This document shows, piece after piece, positions 20,099-28,805 of a DNA stretch of 64,000 nucleotides. A program made the translations under genes and the position numbers. The notes under the pieces were generated by a model. It was not told the origin of the DNA. It ran no database searches and worked only from the letters and a program-made list of their open reading frames with translations. The DNA is taken from the NCBI GenBank assembly GCA_947454525.1, contig CANGJM010000007.1:62001-126000 (forward strand), given 5' to 3'. The DNA is from Flavobacteriales bacterium. GTDB taxonomy: Bacteria > Bacteroidota > Bacteroidia > Flavobacteriales_D > Crocinitomicaceae. How positions within the stretch are numbered: position 1 is the stretch's first letter; each line of letters starts with the position of its first letter.

Positions 20099-20785
20099 TT
20101 ATGAATTTTCAGTGTAATAAATTCCTCCTAAAAATGGAATGAAATGATGTATGGGGTATTTTTTCTCGGTACTTTCGGATAGTACGTCCAATTTGCGTGC
20201 ACCGGTGATCATTAAAAAGTTGTGCTTTCCTTTCTTTAAGATTGGACCACAGAATGTGATGCGTTGTGTCGGTTCGTTTGGAGCGTTTGTATTTGCTAAC
20301 AAATGCGCTGAAAATGTGGCTTCATCCGATGAGAGATCATTTGGGAATAAAGATGCTGTATGTCCATCATCACCCATTCCGAGCACGATCACATCTGGAT
20401 TTTCAAACACACGATTTTCTTCTGTAGCCAAGGTTAAATTCTCCGAGTAATCGGAAGCATTGATGACCATAGGATGAAAGTGAGCAGATGCAGCTTTGCT
20501 TTGCATCAAACTTTCACGAATAAGTGTTTCATTTGAAAAGGAACTGTCTTGAGGGACAAAACGTTCATCTACGAGTCCAATATGTATCTTAGACCAATCC
20601 AAGTCTATTTCACCAAGTTTTTGGTACAAATTCTTTGGAGTACTTCCGCCTGAAAGCAATATCGTTGCTGTTCCTTTTGTCGCAATCTCGGATTGAAGAA
20701 TCGTTGCAATCTGATCCGCTAATGCTACTTCTAGCAGTGCTTTCGATTCGAATGAAATTAATCTCTCCATGACTTTGTTATCCAT
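20099..20785 (-). CDS. pgl: 6-phosphogluconolactonase
   Basis: 228 residues from the ATG at 20785; an alternative ATG five codons in (20770) cannot be excluded. It hydrolyses 6-phosphogluconolactone to 6-phosphogluconate. The glucosamine-6-phosphate isomerase/lactonase fold shows in LLSGGSTPKNLYQKL (sugar-phosphate binding), GLVDERFVP and VLGMGDDGHTASLFP, the last typical of DevB-type Pgl. It overlaps the end of zwf by 28 bases, and edd follows closely, so the three are one operon. Confidence 0.95.
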   Translation of the reverse strand: MDNKVMERLISFESKALLEVALADQIATILQSEIATKGTATILLSGGSTPKNLYQKLGEIDLDWSKIHIGLVDERFVPQDSSFSNETLIRESLMQSKAASAHFHPMVINASDYSENLTLATEENRVFENPDVIVLGMGDDGHTASLFPNDLSSDEATFSAHLLANTNAPNEPTQRITFCGPILKKGKHNFLMITGARKLDVLSESTEKKYPIHHFIPFLGGIYYTENS

Positions 20786-22248
20786 GATTCGTTCTCATCT
20801 AAAATCAAATCTCCAGGACCCCACGTTCCAGCTTCGTAAAGAACATTGGACATATTGCTTGATTTCCATGAATTAGTGATTGATTCAATGTAAGTCCATG
20901 CTGCCTGTAATTCATCTTGACGCATGAAAAGTGTTTGATTCCCACGAATAACGTCGATAATTAATCGTTCGTATGCATCTGGGAAACGTTCCTTAAATGA
21001 GTCGATGTAGTCAAGTTTCAACGCGATGGGCTTGTAACGGTATCCACCAGGACCAGGAATCTTCGTCATTTGAATTAATTCAATGCGCTCTTCAGGTTGT
21101 AAGCGAATGATCAGTTTGTTGTTGTTTAACTTCTCTTTTGATGGAAAGATGTTGTGTCGAACCTCTTTGAAGTTGATAACGATTTCCGAATAACGTTTAA
21201 TCATTCGTTTTCCTGTTCTCAAATAGAAGGGAACATTTTTCCATCTCCAATTGTCAACATAGGCTTTCATGGCAACAAAGGTCTCCGTTTTGGATTCGTA
21301 TTTTTCGATGTCCTCCAAATAGGAACTCACTTGGTTTCCATTAATTTTCCCACGCGTATATTGTCCTTTAACGGTGTCCGTTTGTACGGTTTTTTTGTTG
21401 AGTGGACGCAAGGCACGAAGTACTTTCAATTTTTCATTTCGTACTTCGTCCGCTTCCAATGAAACAGGTGGTTCCATGGCAACAAGACACAATAATTGAA
21501 GTAGGTGATTTTGAACCATGTCCAACAATGCTCCTGAATTATCGTAATAGGAAGCACGTTTTTCAACGCCTAGGCTTTCCGCAACAGTAATTTGAATGCT
21601 GTCAATGTTTTCTGCATTCCATGCACGTTCAAATAAATTGTTCGCAAAACGTAAGACCATTAGATTTTGAACAGTTTCTTTCCCTAGATAATGGTCGATT
21701 CGGTAAATTTGATGCTCGTCAAACGCTTGGGTGATTTCATTGTTGATCGCAATGGATGATTCCAAACTGTATCCCAAGGGTTTTTCAATAACGACTTTAC
21801 TAGTTTCACTCACAAGGTCACACGCTTTTAACGTTCGTGCAATTGGACCAAAAGCAGAGGATGGAGTAGAGAAGTAGTAGATGTTTTGAAAAGTAGGAAA
21901 CTGCTTGATGAAAGAAGATAATTCAGTATAATCCTCTACCGTTGAATCGGCAACCTTAATTAATTTGATTTTTTTGATGAATTTTTCGATTTCATCTCTG
22001 TGATATCTGTGGTGATCACTGCTTTCTAAGAAAGGAATTAGCTTATCAAAAAAATCTTTTTCGTCAGGAATTTTACGTGTAATTCCAACAATGTTATAGT
22101 CGATATTTATTTGTCCATCAAGGTCTCGGTGGAATAATGCAGGATAAATTTTGCGGATGGCTAAATCGCCATCTCCACCAAAGACCACAATATTAAACGA
22201 TTGGAAACGTTCTGTACTATAATTAGGTTTTTTATTGTTTGCATTCAT
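20758..22248 (-). CDS. zwf: Glucose-6-phosphate 1-dehydrogenase
   Basis: 496 residues. It oxidises glucose-6-phosphate with NAD(P)+, feeding both the pentose phosphate and Entner-Doudoroff routes. The nucleotide-binding VVFGGDGDLAIRKIYPAL lies at residues ~20-38 (GxxGDLA type), and the active-site signature RIDHYLGKETVQN around residue 184 contains the catalytic His and Lys. The C-terminal substrate domain has YLRTGKRM. First gene of zwf-pgl-edd; the start ATG at 22248 lies about 24 bases downstream of a near-ideal promoter. Confidence 0.97.
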   Translation of the reverse strand: MNANNKKPNYSTERFQSFNIVVFGGDGDLAIRKIYPALFHRDLDGQINIDYNIVGITRKIPDEKDFFDKLIPFLESSDHHRYHRDEIEKFIKKIKLIKVADSTVEDYTELSSFIKQFPTFQNIYYFSTPSSAFGPIARTLKACDLVSETSKVVIEKPLGYSLESSIAINNEITQAFDEHQIYRIDHYLGKETVQNLMVLRFANNLFERAWNAENIDSIQITVAESLGVEKRASYYDNSGALLDMVQNHLLQLLCLVAMEPPVSLEADEVRNEKLKVLRALRPLNKKTVQTDTVKGQYTRGKINGNQVSSYLEDIEKYESKTETFVAMKAYVDNWRWKNVPFYLRTGKRMIKRYSEIVINFKEVRHNIFPSKEKLNNNKLIIRLQPEERIELIQMTKIPGPGGYRYKPIALKLDYIDSFKERFPDAYERLIIDVIRGNQTLFMRQDELQAAWTYIESITNSWKSSNMSNVLYEAGTWGPGDLILDENESWITKSWRD

Positions 22249-22271
22249 TTTAAAACAATATTAGTTTGTGT

Positions 22272-22302
22272 CAAAAATACACTAAGTAAATGATAAGCGC
22301 AA
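22272..22302 (-). promoter_or_regulatory. Promoter of zwf-pgl-edd
   Basis: On the minus strand, TTG (22302-22300), 20 bases, then TATTTTTG (22279-22272). This fits TTG-N17-23-TAnnTTTG, the Bacteroidota housekeeping promoter. Confidence 0.75.
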
Positions 22303-22354
22303 TAATTTTACCTAAATTTAGCAACTATTTAATGTTTATAACGTCTTTCAGCCA

Positions 22355-25120
22355 ATGATGATTAAAACGATTCTTTTATCCGCAGTCCTGATGTTCACCG
22401 TAACAGATAATTGGGCTCAAACGTTTGTATTTGGACAACTAACTGGATCTCCAAATATGATTACAACAGGTTGGAATTTAACAGGTAATGCACATATTGG
22501 AGATACTCCAGGAGATGTGGATGCTTTCAATAATGAATTGCTTCTCACGAACAATAGCACTACGCAATCCGGTGGTGTTTTTTACAACACGCCGATTAAT
22601 CTTAATGCATGTCAAACTTGGACCGTGGAATTTGAATACCGGATTGCTGGTGGAAATGCAGCGGATGGTTTGGCTTTTTGCTTCATTGATGTTCCTCCTG
22701 CAGGATTCGTTCTTGGAGGTGGAATTGGTATTCCAGGGACAGCCAATGGACTTAAAGTCGTGATTGATACCTACGACAACTGCAGTCAAGGTGGGACAAA
22801 TCCAGAAATTCAAATTTTCAATGGGATTGGATATAACGAATGTTTGCCAGCAACACCTAAAATTCAGAATTCCGGTGGGTCTTTAAACTATTTGCGTAAC
22901 ACAAACTATCAACCAGTAAAAATCATCTACAATAACGGATTGGTAACGGTTTTGGTAAATAACGTTCAGCTTTTACAGGCGACTTCGCCAGTTAATTTTA
23001 CTGGATATGTTGGATTTACAGCAAGTACTGGAGCTTTGTACGATTTACATTCGATACGAAACGTTACTATTTACACCAATCAAGCTGTGTCTAACGCTGG
23101 AATTGATGCTACGACTTGTTCATCCACAGGCGTGACAATCGGTTCAACTCCGAATCCATTGAACGTATATTCTTGGTCTCCTTCCATCGGACTTTCTTCT
23201 ACAACAGCCGCAAATCCGGTTGTAACTTTACCTAATACTACGGGTGCCCCAATCACACAAACATATACTGTTACAACTTCTTTGGCGTCCAATCCGGGTC
23301 TTTGTCCAACAACGGATCAAATCAATGTGACTATTTATCCTCAATTCAGCCAAACCGTTACCCAAACGCTTTGTAATGGTGGTCCATATGTTTTTAATGG
23401 ACAATCACTTACGCAGTCGGGAACTTACTACGACACCTTAAATACCATTCACAGTTGTGATTCGATTATTACCCTTAATTTGACCATCGGAACAGCGCAA
23501 GCCAATGCTGGTCAGGATCTTTCTATTTGTTCGGATGAAGTCGGAAATCTTGGGGTCATTCCAACTGCCGGATATAATTATTCCTGGTCACCTGCGCTTA
23601 ACTTATCGAATAGTAATACCGCGAATCCAACTGTATCCGCCGTAAATACAACGGGTGTTCCCATCGTTCAAACGTATACCCTGACCTCGAGTTCTGCCTC
23701 AAATCCAAATTTTTGTCAAGCCACGGATCAAGTCCAGGTAACAATCTATCCGAAATTTGTCACCAATATCACGGATACCTTGTGTGATGGGGGTCCATAC
23801 AATTTCAATGGGCAATCGATCACCCAAACAGGAATTTATGTAGATACATTGTCAAGTATCTACAGTTGTGACTCTATTGTAAACTTGAACATTGTTATTT
23901 CAACTGAACCGGTATTTACACTTTTAGATTCGACCATTTGTATCGGAAATTCCTTGACTTTAGCTCCGCAGGGAGTGGGTGGAACCTATACCTATTCATG
24001 GACACCACAAATGGCCATTCCAACCAGTAACGGGAATATGACCTGGAATCCAACTATTTCTAATGAATTCTTTTTACTAGCAACAAATACTTATGGTTGT
24101 ACACATTTAGACTCACTTGATTTAACGGTGAATCCACTACCGATTATGGGATTGGTAGCATCTGCATCCTCTTTGTGTCCGAATGAGAATTTAACCTTAA
24201 CAGCTTCTGGAGCAGCCACCTATTCATGGAGTGGACCTGGAGTTACTTCTGCCACAACGAATGTTCAATCGATTTTACCAACGGGTTCTGGCGTCTTCCA
24301 GGCAATTGGATATACAGCTGAAGGTTGTGTCGATTCCATTCAAACAAATTTCACCTTATTCCCGAAACCCGTTTTAACATTTACGGCAGATCAAGAAATC
24401 TGTGTTGGTCAAATGGCTTCTCTGACGGTTTCCGGTGCAGACACCTATACATGGAATCCGAGCAATCTACTTGGAACACAAGTGTATGTTAGTCCAAGTA
24501 TGACGACAAGCTACCAAGTCATTGGCTTCAATCAATTTAATTGTTCGGATACCGCTGTTTCTGTGCTGACGGTTCATCCAAATCCAGTCGCTAGTATTGG
24601 TGCGGAGCCCTACCTTTTAACAAGTGATTCACCAAATGTGACCTTCACAAATTTATCCACTGGACAGTTAATCTCCACATGGGACTTCGGCGATGGAACA
24701 ATAATGGAAGAGTCAAATGCAACCTTTGAGTATCAATATCCATTTGATGAAGGAAATTATACCGTTCAATTGCTCGTTGAAAGCCAATACGGATGTCTTG
24801 ATTCTACGACGCAAATTATCCAAGTGAAAGGTGATGTCTTGTACTATGTGCCAAACGCCTTTACTCCTGATGGTGATGAACACAATAATACGTTTTCACC
24901 TGTCTTTACTTCCGGATATGTTCCAGGAAGCTACCAATTCGATGTGTACAATCGTTGGGGAGAATTGATATTTTCTTCTCAAAATCCGGAGATTGGTTGG
25001 GATGGATATTATAACTTTGTGAAATGTGGGGAAGGAATGTATGCCTATAACATTCGTTTCGTTGTCAGTTCAACAGGGGAATTGAAATCTATTTTTGGAC
25101 ACGTAAACCTGCTCAAATAA
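22355..25120 (+). CDS. Large T9SS type B cargo: lectin-like, Ig-like repeats, PKD
   Basis: 921 residues with signal peptide (to ..DNWAQ). Residues ~25-240 resemble an L-type/legume-lectin beta-sandwich (ADGLAFCFIDVPPAG, then a Cys pair). Residues 246-519 are two tandem units of about 137 residues, each ending in a Cys-bearing module of the form LCxGGPYxFNGQ...CDSI. Ig-like segments with SYSWxP/CVG patterns follow, then a PKD domain (STWDFGDGT) near 775. The C-terminus (YYVPNAFTPDGDEHNNTF, YNRWGE, WDG) is the CHU_C/type B T9SS sorting domain. Likely a secreted or surface adhesin. A near-consensus -7 box (TAAATTTA) lies at 22313-22320. The next gene is a similar protein. Confidence 0.9.
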   Translation: MMIKTILLSAVLMFTVTDNWAQTFVFGQLTGSPNMITTGWNLTGNAHIGDTPGDVDAFNNELLLTNNSTTQSGGVFYNTPINLNACQTWTVEFEYRIAGGNAADGLAFCFIDVPPAGFVLGGGIGIPGTANGLKVVIDTYDNCSQGGTNPEIQIFNGIGYNECLPATPKIQNSGGSLNYLRNTNYQPVKIIYNNGLVTVLVNNVQLLQATSPVNFTGYVGFTASTGALYDLHSIRNVTIYTNQAVSNAGIDATTCSSTGVTIGSTPNPLNVYSWSPSIGLSSTTAANPVVTLPNTTGAPITQTYTVTTSLASNPGLCPTTDQINVTIYPQFSQTVTQTLCNGGPYVFNGQSLTQSGTYYDTLNTIHSCDSIITLNLTIGTAQANAGQDLSICSDEVGNLGVIPTAGYNYSWSPALNLSNSNTANPTVSAVNTTGVPIVQTYTLTSSSASNPNFCQATDQVQVTIYPKFVTNITDTLCDGGPYNFNGQSITQTGIYVDTLSSIYSCDSIVNLNIVISTEPVFTLLDSTICIGNSLTLAPQGVGGTYTYSWTPQMAIPTSNGNMTWNPTISNEFFLLATNTYGCTHLDSLDLTVNPLPIMGLVASASSLCPNENLTLTASGAATYSWSGPGVTSATTNVQSILPTGSGVFQAIGYTAEGCVDSIQTNFTLFPKPVLTFTADQEICVGQMASLTVSGADTYTWNPSNLLGTQVYVSPSMTTSYQVIGFNQFNCSDTAVSVLTVHPNPVASIGAEPYLLTSDSPNVTFTNLSTGQLISTWDFGDGTIMEESNATFEYQYPFDEGNYTVQLLVESQYGCLDSTTQIIQVKGDVLYYVPNAFTPDGDEHNNTFSPVFTSGYVPGSYQFDVYNRWGELIFSSQNPEIGWDGYYNFVKCGEGMYAYNIRFVVSSTGELKSIFGHVNLLK
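23090..23911 (+). repeat. Two tandem coding repeats of about 137 codons
   Basis: Residues 246-382 and 383-519 of the secreted protein align along their whole length: SNAGxD...C, YSWSPxxxLS, ANPxV, TxxYTxTxS, Cxx(A/T)TDQ, VTIYPxF, then the CxGGPYxFNGQ...CDSI module. The second copy begins at base 23501. Confidence 0.85.
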
Positions 25121-25135
25121 TGCGAAAAAGATAAT

Positions 25136-27892
25136 ATGAAGCGAATTTTAGTACTTTTTTCTTTCTTTTTATTTCTAGGAATAAATGAGTTCAGTTTTTC
25201 GCAGAATATATCCGGAATTGTCAATTCTTATGCTGCCGTTAGTGCAGTAACTCCCAATACAGCAACGTTATCCAATATTGGACCCTTTCAAGTCGGGGAT
25301 AAGGTTCTTATCATTCAAATGAAAGGAGCGACAATTACCACGACGAATACACTTGCATTCGGAACGATTACCGCTCTTGGAAATGCGGGTAATTTTGAAT
25401 TCGCAACCATTGCCGCAATAAATGGAAATACCGTCACGTTTACAAGTAACCTCTGTAAAACGTACACGCCATCTGGCAAAGTACAATTGGTTAAAGTAGC
25501 CGTTTATTCCAATGTGACAATTGTCGGGACGGTCACCGCACAACCATGGAATGGGACAACTGGTGGGGTCGTTGCCATCGAGGCGACAAATAGCATTACG
25601 TTTAACGCGAACATCAATGTTTCTGGTCAGGGATTCGCAGGTGGCACCGTTTTTACCGGATGGTTTTCTTGTGGAGACCCGAATTTCGCCAATCAAAATG
25701 CAGGAAAAAAAGGGGAGGGGATAGCTGTTCCTCCTATCACCATGGATTCCAATCGCGCACCATTAGCGAATGGAGGCGGAGGATCAAATTCAGGAAATCC
25801 GGGTGCCGGTGGTGGCGGAAATGGCGGGATTGGTGGAAGAGGTGGAAATGAATTCTATGGAAGTTGCCAGTTAAACGCCTCATATGGATTGGGTGGATTA
25901 ACTCCGAGTTACGCTTCTTTCAAAGCATATCTTGGCGGAGGTGGAGGCGGTGGATACAAGGATAACGGACTCAATGCAACAGCTGGATCAAATGGTGGTG
26001 GTATGGTTTTTTTAACCTCACCAACGATAAACGGAAATAATTTTACGGTAGATGCCCGAGGAGCTAATGTGATTGGAAATACTGATTCTGAGGGAGCTGG
26101 TGGCGGTGGCGCAGGTGGATATGTGCACTATATGTGCAGTAACACTTCCTCCACGATCAATCTAGATCTTCGAGGCGGTAGCGGAGGTAATATTTTTAGT
26201 ACATTGTGGTCATCGGCTTGTCATGGTCCTGGTGGCGGTGGTGGTGGTGGAGCAGTAAGCTATCAGCAAGGAGCGATTCCTGCCAATGTGACCAATTTAC
26301 TTGCTGGAGGAAATCCGGGAATGGTTCTGCATACAGGTCCTGCTTGTGCCGGAACTTCTCACGGTGCAGCCGGTGGTGCTGCGGGAATTCAAGTGTTTAA
26401 TTATCCTGTTCCAGCGGCTCCAATAACACCGAATTTAGGTCCAAACATTTCCATTTGTTCTGGACAAACAATGACACTTCAACCAACAAATACCTTTAAT
26501 TCATATCTGTGGAGTAACGGTCAGACTACCGCATCTATTTCCATCAATGCACCCGGAATTTATTGGGTGGATGTCCCAAGTGGCTGTACGACTGTCAGAG
26601 ACTCAATTGTTATTGGACTGAGTAGTTTTTCTTTCCAAATTGGACCAGATGTGACAATGTGTCAAGGCGATTCGGTTTCTATCCAATCGGTTGGGACATT
26701 TAGTTCCATCAGCTGGAATACGGGTGCGACGACAACTGCTATACTCGTAAATTCTCCGGGTGTCTATTCAGCTATTGCGACAGATGCCAATGGATGTACC
26801 GAACAGGATTCCATGCAGGTGTTTCAAAATCCAACGGTTTATTCAAGTTACGCTGATTCTATTTGTGCGGGATCGACTTATACTTTTCTAGGTCAAACGA
26901 TAAGTCAAGCTGGAATCTACGTGGATACCTTGCAGAATCTCCTTGGTTGCGATTCCGTTGTCACCTTTCAATTATCCTTGGTTCAACCAACTGCATCAAG
27001 TGTTTCTGCATCCATTTGTGCGGGCGACACGTATGTTTTTAATGGACAGAATTTAACTGTTTCAGGACAGTACTCGGTGACCATTCCATCTGTCTTTGGC
27101 TGCGATTCGCTCGTTCAATTAACCTTAACTGTCAATCCATTGCCAATTGTGACAGTGCAAGATACCATGGTGTGTGTGAATACTCCAGTTACGTTGTTTG
27201 CGAATGGTGCCTTAACGTATGTTTGGGATGTTCCACAGAATGCAAACGGAAGTATTTCTGTTGCTCCTTCTTTAACGACTGGTTATTCCGTTTATGGTGT
27301 GGATGCGTTAGGTTGTGTGTCGAATCCAGTAACCGCTTCGGTTTTTATTGATCCAACGCCACAGCCTAATTTTTACGTAAATCCTGATCAAGTGGAAATT
27401 GACGAGCCAACCATCACCATTTTTAATTTGACTCCAGGAAATAATCAAAACACATGGACCATAGAAGGTTCATCTTTTGTCAATAATCAAAGTTCATTTG
27501 ATTATTCGCTGCCGTTTCAAGAAGGACAATATTCCATTCAATTAGTAAGCGAGACAAATTTAGGATGTAAGGATTCTCTCACCTTGTCAGCAGTTGTTCA
27601 GGACAATGTGGCCTTGTTTATTCCGAATACATTTACGCCCGACGGGGAAGAGTACAATACTGTTTTTCTTCCTGTTTTCTCCACTGGATTTACGCCGAAA
27701 AATTACAGCTTATCCATTTATAATCGATGGGGTGAAACCATTTTTAAATCCACGAATCATACCATTGGTTGGGATGGACGTTTGCAATTCCTGATTTGTC
27801 CAGATGGAATGTATAATTATCATATAAGTTATACCCGAAAAGATGGGGAGAGTCCAATCATCATTGATGGACATGTGAATTTATTGCGATAA
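25136..27892 (+). CDS. Large T9SS type B cargo with glycine-rich domain
   Basis: 918 residues, signal peptide ending FSFSQ. Residues ~25-180 are a beta-rich N-terminal region (VGDKVLIIQMKGA) seen in several Bacteroidota secreted proteins. Residues ~210-420 are extremely glycine-rich (GGGGGGG blocks). Then come Ig-like segments beginning ISICSGQTMTL and CQGDSVSI, two CDS modules (574-668), and further beta domains. The C-terminus (LFIPNTFTPDGEEYNTVF, YNRWGE, GWDGR) is a type B T9SS sorting domain. It begins 15 bases after its neighbour and is probably cotranscribed. Likely a cell-surface or extracellular structural/adhesive protein. Its 3' end overlaps the opposite acpH-like gene by 12 bases. 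Confidence 0.9.
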   Translation: MKRILVLFSFFLFLGINEFSFSQNISGIVNSYAAVSAVTPNTATLSNIGPFQVGDKVLIIQMKGATITTTNTLAFGTITALGNAGNFEFATIAAINGNTVTFTSNLCKTYTPSGKVQLVKVAVYSNVTIVGTVTAQPWNGTTGGVVAIEATNSITFNANINVSGQGFAGGTVFTGWFSCGDPNFANQNAGKKGEGIAVPPITMDSNRAPLANGGGGSNSGNPGAGGGGNGGIGGRGGNEFYGSCQLNASYGLGGLTPSYASFKAYLGGGGGGGYKDNGLNATAGSNGGGMVFLTSPTINGNNFTVDARGANVIGNTDSEGAGGGGAGGYVHYMCSNTSSTINLDLRGGSGGNIFSTLWSSACHGPGGGGGGGAVSYQQGAIPANVTNLLAGGNPGMVLHTGPACAGTSHGAAGGAAGIQVFNYPVPAAPITPNLGPNISICSGQTMTLQPTNTFNSYLWSNGQTTASISINAPGIYWVDVPSGCTTVRDSIVIGLSSFSFQIGPDVTMCQGDSVSIQSVGTFSSISWNTGATTTAILVNSPGVYSAIATDANGCTEQDSMQVFQNPTVYSSYADSICAGSTYTFLGQTISQAGIYVDTLQNLLGCDSVVTFQLSLVQPTASSVSASICAGDTYVFNGQNLTVSGQYSVTIPSVFGCDSLVQLTLTVNPLPIVTVQDTMVCVNTPVTLFANGALTYVWDVPQNANGSISVAPSLTTGYSVYGVDALGCVSNPVTASVFIDPTPQPNFYVNPDQVEIDEPTITIFNLTPGNNQNTWTIEGSSFVNNQSSFDYSLPFQEGQYSIQLVSETNLGCKDSLTLSAVVQDNVALFIPNTFTPDGEEYNTVFLPVFSTGFTPKNYSLSIYNRWGETIFKSTNHTIGWDGRLQFLICPDGMYNYHISYTRKDGESPIIIDGHVNLLR
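25768..26395 (+). repeat. Glycine-rich coding stretch
   Basis: GGN/GGT repeats encode runs such as GGGG, GAGGGGNGG and GGGGGGG, interspersed with cysteine- and aromatic-containing segments. Base composition here is visibly more G-rich than in neighbouring DNA. Confidence 0.8.
26855..27139 (+). repeat. Two tandem Cys-Asp-Ser modules (95 codons)
   Basis: Two copies of the module SICAGxTYxFxGQ...SGxY...GCDS(V/L)VxxxL, at residues 574-668 of the secreted protein, matching modules in the proteins at 22355 and 34626. Confidence 0.8.
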
Positions 27893-28453
27893 AAATTCAC
27901 GCTTTGCATCGGACATAAAACGATGAAAGACCTCTTCAATTTGTGTTTCCATTTCATCAAAAACGAGGTGGGCTATCGGTAATTTTGTTTCGAAAGAAAT
28001 GCGTTTCGCTACTCCTTCACATGATTTCATTAAGCCATATTTTGTCGGATAATGGTTCATCCACTGGTGTTCACGAAGTTTGTTCATGAAATCCAAAAAC
28101 GTAAGCGGATAATGGTCAATGAAGTCCGATTCATGTGTGTAAAAGTCATTTAAGAAGCTCGTATATTCTGTTGGATGAAAGTCAGCCCAATTTCGTGCGA
28201 GTAAATGATCGAAAAACAAATCCACTCCAACGGGTCCAACTTTGGGGAGCTCTGACATTAAGTCATATTTCAATTCTTTGACAAGTGGATGATTGTCAAT
28301 GTAGAAATCAATGGAACGATGCAATTTAATTCCCTTCTGAATTACTTCAGGAAAGTGTCCATGTTTCGACCCACGAACAAAGTCACCAAAGAGATTTGCT
28401 AACATTAACTCTTTGTCCGTTCCGGAAAAGTAAAGGTGTCCTAAAAAGTTCAT
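27881..28453 (-). CDS. Acyl carrier protein phosphodiesterase family (AcpH, DUF479)
   Basis: 190 residues, close to the ~193 of E. coli AcpH. The family N-terminus MNFLGHLYFSG and ANLFGDFVRGSK are present, followed by the histidine/aspartate pattern LHRSIDFYIDNHP, VDLFFDHLLARNW and the C-terminal region LREHQW. AcpH removes the 4'-phosphopantetheine from acyl carrier protein; distant homologs may act on other phosphodiesters. The ATG is only 3 bases beyond the T-tract of the terminator at 28457-28485, so expression may depend on read-through from the upstream gene. Confidence 0.87.
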   Translation of the reverse strand: MNFLGHLYFSGTDKELMLANLFGDFVRGSKHGHFPEVIQKGIKLHRSIDFYIDNHPLVKELKYDLMSELPKVGPVGVDLFFDHLLARNWADFHPTEYTSFLNDFYTHESDFIDHYPLTFLDFMNKLREHQWMNHYPTKYGLMKSCEGVAKRISFETKLPIAHLVFDEMETQIEEVFHRFMSDAKREFLSQ

Positions 28454-28456
28454 ACT

Positions 28457-28485
28457 AAAAAAAAAATCCTGCCGAAGCAGGATTT
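28457..28485 (-). terminator. UUCG-tetraloop terminator between DUF2795 gene and acpH-like gene
   Basis: On the minus strand, a 9-bp stem AAATCCTGC/GCAGGATTT (28485-28464) closes a TTCG loop with a C-G pair, the extra-stable cUUCGg type. It is followed by seven more T before AGTATG, the start of the acpH-like gene. Confidence 0.9.
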
Positions 28486-28487
28486 AA

Positions 28488-28709
28488 TTAATATTCATCT
28501 TCGTTAAAGAGAAAATCTTCTCTTGACGGATAATCAGGCCAGATTTCTTCGATACTTTCGTACATATCACCCTCATCCTCTAGGTCTTGTAGGTTTTCTA
28601 CTACTTCTAATGGAGCTCCTGTGCGAATGGCGAAATCAATTAATTCCTCTTTCGTTGCTGGCCATGGAGCATCTTCTAAGTAAGAAGCAAGTTCTAAAGT
28701 CCAATACAT
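28488..28709 (-). CDS. Small acidic DUF2795-family protein
   Basis: 73 residues, highly acidic (ENLQDLEDEGDMYESIEEIWPDYP). The first half, MYWTLELASYLEDAPWPATKEELIDFAIRTG, matches the DUF2795 pattern (helix, WPATKEELIxxA), a small fold found in many bacteria with no known function. No signal peptide, so cytoplasmic. It has its own near-perfect promoter upstream and a strong terminator 2 bases after the stop, so it is probably a well-expressed single-gene unit. Confidence 0.82.
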   Translation of the reverse strand: MYWTLELASYLEDAPWPATKEELIDFAIRTGAPLEVVENLQDLEDEGDMYESIEEIWPDYPSREDFLFNEDEY

Positions 28710-28737
28710 AATTCTTTGTTTTAGGTGTTAATTTTGG

Positions 28738-28768
28738 CAAAAGTAATTTTTATTTCCAATAATCCAAA
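28738..28768 (-). promoter_or_regulatory. Consensus promoter of the DUF2795 gene
   Basis: On the minus strand, TTTG (28768-28765), a 19-base spacer, then TACTTTTG (28745-28738): exact matches to both Bacteroidota elements. The ATG at 28709 is 28 bases downstream. Best promoter in the window. Confidence 0.85.
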
Positions 28769-28805
28769 TTAAAAATGAAAACTATGCAAGAATGCACTCA
28801 ATAAT

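Noticed and set aside
25268-25696. 142-codon minus-strand open frame
   Set aside because: Antisense to the signal-peptide end of the T9SS cargo at 25136; basic, low-complexity translation with many Arg/Ser and no family resemblance.
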